Positions 47,738 through 50,933 of a stretch of DNA of 50,933 nt are shown here, piece by piece (within the stretch, counting starts at the first letter, position 1; each line of letters starts with the position of its first letter). The notes below the pieces were generated by a model. It saw only the letters and a program-made list of their open reading frames with translations, did not search any database and was not told where the DNA came from. Made by a program: the position numbers and the translations under genes. The DNA comes from JAJDFU01 sp964595955 (GTDB taxonomy: Bacteria; Bacteroidota; Bacteroidia; Chitinophagales; Saprospiraceae). The DNA is taken from NCBI GenBank assembly GCA_964595955.1, contig CAZQSF010000017.1, forward strand, positions 1 through 50,933, written 5' to 3'.

Positions 47738-48031
47738 TCAATGCACCAGCCATTGTACGTCGCTTATCATACACACCCCGCCGACATCCTGCAACAGATC
47801 GCGTATGGGTTTGCGAATGCGCTCGAATTCAGCTTCCGTACAACCCACCATGAAATAGGCATTGCTGAAGGCTTCGGTCAAACCCTCGCCGTCTTGCAAC
47901 CCGCGGTCTCCTCGCCCCTTTACGCCTTTCCAGTAGGTATATCCTCCGATTTCGTGTGTGTTGAGCAAGTCTACGAGGCGGCGTACCTCCAGGGTGTTGA
48001 TGACGATTTCAAGTTTTTTGTATGCCTCCAT
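47738..48031 (-). CDS. sbtB: PII-like regulator of a bicarbonate permease (SbtB-type)
   Basis: A 97-residue PII-like protein. The fold pattern is clear: strand YKKLEIVINT, helix, GGYTYWKGVKGRGDRGLQDG (the nucleotide-site strand and T-loop region), strand YFMVGCT, helix IRKPIRDLLQDVGG, strand VCMISDVQWLV. This matches cyanobacterial SbtB more than GlnB; it ends without the C-terminal Cys-containing extension of cyanobacterial SbtB, so redox control of that type is not expected. It lies 3 bp after the sbtA stop on the same strand and will be made with it. The known family binds adenine nucleotides and controls SbtA. The naming rests on pattern and the pairing. Confidence 0.85.
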   Translation of the reverse strand: MEAYKKLEIVINTLEVRRLVDLLNTHEIGGYTYWKGVKGRGDRGLQDGEGLTEAFSNAYFMVGCTEAEFERIRKPIRDLLQDVGGVCMISDVQWLVH

Positions 48032-48034
48032 GGA

Positions 48035-49012
48035 TCAGTGCAGGATTTGATTCAGCAAATAATAGTACAGCGGAATGCCCAATATGATATTGAACGGAAA
48101 AGTAATGGCCAGCGACATAGGCACGTAAAGGCCGGCATTGGCTTTGGGGATGGAAATGCGCATTGCGGCCGGCACGGCAATGTAGGATGCGCTGGCACAC
48201 AGGACGGTCAGGAGCAGGGCGTCGCCCTTGGGCAGCTCCAGCAGCCAGGCCAGGCCGATGACCAGCGCGGCATTCAGCAGGGGCACCAGTATGGAAAAGC
48301 GGATCACAAAACCGCTGGACCCCCTTAAGGCGGCCAGCCGCTTGCCGGCTAGCAGCCCCATGTCCAGCAGGAAAAAGGCGAGCATGCCCTTGAAGATGCC
48401 GTCGGTAAAGGGTACCAGGGCATTGACCGATTTGTCGGTGGACACAATCCCGATCAGAAAGCTTCCCAGGATGAGGACCACCGAGCCGTTGGTCACGGCT
48501 TCCCGCACGAGGCTGCGGATCGATACCGAAGGCTTTTTGGAAGCGGATTTTTCGCCGAAAGCATTCACCAGCATCAGCCCTACGACGATGGCCGGGGCCT
48601 CCATCAAGGCCATGGCAGCTACCATGTACCCTCCGAAAGGTTCCTGGTTTTCCTGGAGAAAGTTGATGGCCGTGATAAAGGTCACGGCACTGATCGAGCC
48701 GTAGGTAGCGGCGATAGCCGCGCTGTCGTAGAGGTTGAGTCTGCGTCGAAGGATGAAAAAGGTGTACACCGGTACGGCCAGCGACATGAGTACTGCCAGA
48801 CTCAATACGATGAGTATTTCGGCCTGTACGCCACTGTGGGCCAGTTCTGCGCCGCCTTTCAGGCCAATGCAGAAAAGCAGGTAATACGACAGAAAACGAG
48901 ACAAGGGCGTGGGTATGGAGAGGTCCGAGCGGATCCATACGGCCAATAAGCCCAGGAAAAAGAACAGAATGACCGGATTGAGCACATTATTGATGAGAAC
49001 CTCTGCAGACAT
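48035..49012 (-). CDS. sbtA: SbtA-family sodium-dependent bicarbonate permease
   Basis: A 325-residue integral membrane protein of the SbtA (DUF897) family. It has about ten helices: NPVILFFFLGLLAVWIRSDL, FLSYYLLFCIGLKGGAELAH, IAATYGSISAVTFITAINFL, FGGYMVAAMALMEAPAIVVG, FKGMLAFFLLDMGLLAGKRL and others. The polar residues in LKGGAELA, YGSISAVTF and MALMEAPA match the transport-site helices of SbtA. It is followed immediately by its PII-like partner. In cyanobacteria SbtA concentrates bicarbonate; in this heterotroph the cargo may be bicarbonate for carboxylases or another small anion. No carbonic anhydrase gene is near. Confidence 0.9.
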   Translation of the reverse strand: MSAEVLINNVLNPVILFFFLGLLAVWIRSDLSIPTPLSRFLSYYLLFCIGLKGGAELAHSGVQAEILIVLSLAVLMSLAVPVYTFFILRRRLNLYDSAAIAATYGSISAVTFITAINFLQENQEPFGGYMVAAMALMEAPAIVVGLMLVNAFGEKSASKKPSVSIRSLVREAVTNGSVVLILGSFLIGIVSTDKSVNALVPFTDGIFKGMLAFFLLDMGLLAGKRLAALRGSSGFVIRFSILVPLLNAALVIGLAWLLELPKGDALLLTVLCASASYIAVPAAMRISIPKANAGLYVPMSLAITFPFNIILGIPLYYYLLNQILH

Positions 49013-49078
49013 GTCGCTTGCGATGATTAGGGAGGTGAAGGTAGGGGAAAGTGCTCAAACGGCCAGTCGACGCCCGCT

Positions 49079-50221
49079 TCAGGCCTTTTGATTCTGCGGT
49101 GCCCGGCGCGCGCGGAATTGACTCGGGGAAAGACCGGTATCAGCTTTAAAGGCTTTGTAGAATGTCGTTTTGTTATTGAAGCCACTTTGATAGGCAACAT
49201 CCAGGATGCGCATATCCCGCCCTTCCGGAAGGCTCAGCAATTGCCGGGCTTGCCGGATTCGATATCGGTTAATGAAAGCCGGGAACGGCATGCCGAGCCG
49301 GCTGTTGAGCACCTGGGAGAGGTGGTGGGGGGAGGTGTGCAGTTGTTCGGCCAGGGTGGGCAGCCGCAACTCGGGATCGAGGAAAGGGGTCGTCTTTTCC
49401 ATGTGCTCGAGCAGGGCGCGCTCCAGGGAGGCCGCAGCAGAATCCGTCAGGGTGGAATGGCGGTATTTAGATCCGGTAAAAAACCGGGGAGACCAGGCTC
49501 CCGAGAAGATTTCAGGCCTGAGATAACCCAAAATGCCCAACCAAAAGATCGAAAGGGCCATGGCCAGAGAAATACCGTAGTCGTAAACCTTCAGATAGTA
49601 TGGGGAATGAATGAGCAGGTAGTAGGAAAGGTACCCCAGCACGAACAAGCCGAATAGCGCAAGCAGGCTGCGCAGCCAATGCCTTTGGACGGGGTTTTCG
49701 AGCTTAGGTATCTGCCATTTCACCATCCGGGCGATCAGAAGGAAATAGATGACCAGATGTGTACAGATCCATACAGCTTCCAGGAATGGAGAGTGGGAAA
49801 AGAAAAGCAGCTCTTCGACGGGCACAGCAGATTCTCCGAGCAACAGGGCAACTTTGCTCGATGTGTTCAACGCAAACAAGGGAAGATTATACAACAGGCA
49901 AAGGGCGAACGGCAAAAAATGCAGGATATCCGCCCTTCGTTTGCGGGCCGGCTCGGCCAGGTCGCGCAAGTAAAGCAGCAGCAGCGGACCGAATGTAAAG
50001 GCCAGAGGTTCGTAAATGCCTGCCAGCCAGGGAAACTTGAGGTTGTACATTGACCAATAGCCCACGTAATCGGTCAGCGTAATCGCAAAGCATAGCAGAT
50101 AAAGCCCCAACCAGCGATTGGCGCGCGGCCCCTTGACCCGAAGCAGTAGTCCCAACAGGTAGCCTTGCGCGACAAACAGCAAAAAGATCGTCGTCCAGTG
50201 GTCCAGGGTTGGGGTGGGCAT
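49079..50221 (-). CDS. AraC-family regulator with membrane N-terminal domain
   Basis: With the ATG at 50219-50221 the protein is 380 residues. The N-terminal 235 residues hold about seven transmembrane helices (TIFLLFVAQGYLLGLLLR, YEPLAFTFGPLLLLYLRDLA, RSLLALFGLFVLGYLSYYLL and others). This 7TM-type sensor arrangement is common among Bacteroidota AraC-type proteins. The C-terminal 110 residues have the double helix-turn-helix: LAEQLHTSPHHLSQVLNS (first) and ILDVAYQSGFNNKTTFYKAF (second), ending TGLSPSQFRARR. A longer in-frame leader of 69 residues is Arg/Pro-rich and not coding-like. It is likely to sense an envelope or membrane signal; its targets are unknown. It faces the small membrane protein encoded just upstream. 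Confidence 0.92.
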   Translation of the reverse strand: MPTPTLDHWTTIFLLFVAQGYLLGLLLRVKGPRANRWLGLYLLCFAITLTDYVGYWSMYNLKFPWLAGIYEPLAFTFGPLLLLYLRDLAEPARKRRADILHFLPFALCLLYNLPLFALNTSSKVALLLGESAVPVEELLFFSHSPFLEAVWICTHLVIYFLLIARMVKWQIPKLENPVQRHWLRSLLALFGLFVLGYLSYYLLIHSPYYLKVYDYGISLAMALSIFWLGILGYLRPEIFSGAWSPRFFTGSKYRHSTLTDSAAASLERALLEHMEKTTPFLDPELRLPTLAEQLHTSPHHLSQVLNSRLGMPFPAFINRYRIRQARQLLSLPEGRDMRILDVAYQSGFNNKTTFYKAFKADTGLSPSQFRARRAPQNQKA

Positions 50222-50325
50222 AGATCGCTGATTTTTCCTAAAATATACGAGCTCTGGCGACTGCATGCATCGGAGCCGAAGGGAAAAGACTTCCGGCCGA
50301 CTTCCCGGCCGGTTTGCATACAGCC

Positions 50326-50844
50326 CTACAGCCCGCCTTGGGCGTAGTCGGTTATGCCGATGATCAAGCGCAGCCCCAGCAGCACGTAGATGAACTCCGG
50401 CTTTCGCAGGACGACCATGAGCAAACAACCGGTCACGGCGGCAGCCCGAACGAAAAAGGTGTAATCGATCTGAAACTGAACCAACCAGTGCGAGGCAATA
50501 AAGAGAGCCAGCAGGCTGAAAACCACTGGAATGCGGCGCTTGAAATAGGCCTGCGTGTCTTCGTCCCCATCGGGGGTAAAAGCGGCAGCGGCCAGCAGGA
50601 AGAGCATGGGCGGCAACAAACGGGCCAGGAACTGGTTGTAGCTCATATGGGCGATGAGGTACAGCTCGTTGAACAAGAGATAGTAGTTGCGTATGCCCAC
50701 TTCCACGATCATCAGCCCGGTGACTATGTGTGGCCAGTAGCGCCGCTCCTGCTGGAAGTAGTCTTTCCAGTGCAGCAAAATATCGCCTATGCCCAGCGAC
50801 AGGAGAAGAATGGGCATGATGCTGTAGAATTCTTCCTGCGACAA
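50326..50844 (-). CDS. Small membrane protein of unknown function next to the AraC regulator
   Basis: A 172-residue protein with five hydrophobic segments (IMPILLLSLGIGDILLHW, HIVTGLMIVEVGIRNYYLLF, LARLLPPMLFLLAAAAF, RIPVVFSLLALFIASHWLVQ, FIYVLLGLRLIIGITDYA). Tyr and Trp are frequent at the membrane edges. No cofactor or catalytic motif is seen. It lies 104 bp upstream of the regulator gene on the same strand, so it may be its sensory partner; that is inference. The window ends 89 bp beyond its start, so further upstream genes are not visible. Confidence 0.75.
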   Translation of the reverse strand: MSQEEFYSIMPILLLSLGIGDILLHWKDYFQQERRYWPHIVTGLMIVEVGIRNYYLLFNELYLIAHMSYNQFLARLLPPMLFLLAAAAFTPDGDEDTQAYFKRRIPVVFSLLALFIASHWLVQFQIDYTFFVRAAAVTGCLLMVVLRKPEFIYVLLGLRLIIGITDYAQGGL

Positions 50845-50933
50845 AGCCTTTCGTTTAGGATGCCCAAAGATGAGTAAATTAACGTGAGGTTGGGGCTCAA
50901 GGAGCTCTTTTTCAGCCTATTAAAAGCATGAGG

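Overview
The window is a stretch of a Bacteroidota chromosome, most like the Saprospiria or another marine-type heterotroph. The evidence for the phylum is a SusC/RagA outer-membrane receptor, two proteins with type IX secretion (T9SS) C-terminal sorting domains, many lipoproteins, -7 boxes of the phylum type TAnnTTTG, and an alternative complex III plus caa3-type oxidase cluster. GC is moderate to high. One run of exactly 100 N (13411-13510) marks a scaffold gap, so this is a draft or metagenome-derived assembly. The genus is not decided from sequence alone. I see no prophage, insertion sequence, integrase or CRISPR array.

Layout. 1-2049 (-) is the N-terminal two thirds of a SusC-like TonB-dependent receptor. 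2275-4306 holds a small lipoprotein, an unusual lipoprotein-type inorganic pyrophosphatase, and thyA. 4547-21547 (+) is the respiratory block: actABCDEF (alternative complex III, quinol to cytochrome c / oxidase), coxB, coxA, ctaB (heme O synthase), two subunit III genes, a subunit IV-like gene, a terminator, then three assembly-type genes (a cysteine-less SCO-like protein, a DUF420/CtaM-like protein and a small CPMC membrane protein). Together they form a full electron path from menaquinol to oxygen. 21583-31600 is mixed housekeeping: M32 carboxypeptidase, DUF423 membrane protein, a large quinoprotein-like lipoprotein, ung, an alpha/beta hydrolase, pyruvate phosphate dikinase, tRNA-Arg(TCT) and tRNA-Ser(CGA).

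The intergenic DNA after tRNA-Ser (31601-31916) holds a terminator and two copies of a 46-bp repeat. The repeat's variable bases are matched by compensating changes in a separate upstream arm, as expected for a structured element. 31917-33359 encodes a thioredoxin-fold lipoprotein.

33492-44905 is one long minus-strand run: alpha-amylase (T9SS cargo), an unknown coiled-coil protein, lon, an RlmI-type rRNA methyltransferase, a very divergent Clp/Hsp100 double-AAA+ ATPase, and an ABC-2 type exporter (ATPase plus permease). The Clp-like protein is the best candidate for something undescribed. Its N-terminal domain looks like two tandem HicB-like modules. Its first AAA+ module has an altered Walker B, its second lacks the pore-loop aromatic, and it sits in a tight run with lon and an exporter.

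45282-50844 has a cysteine-rich lipoprotein, a seven-repeat FG-GAP/ASPIC T9SS protein, an sbtB-sbtA pair (PII-like protein plus sodium-dependent bicarbonate permease family), an AraC-type regulator with a membrane N-terminus, and a small membrane protein. Start codons were moved inward from the longest reading frame wherever a signal peptide, lipobox or conserved N-terminus supported a later ATG.
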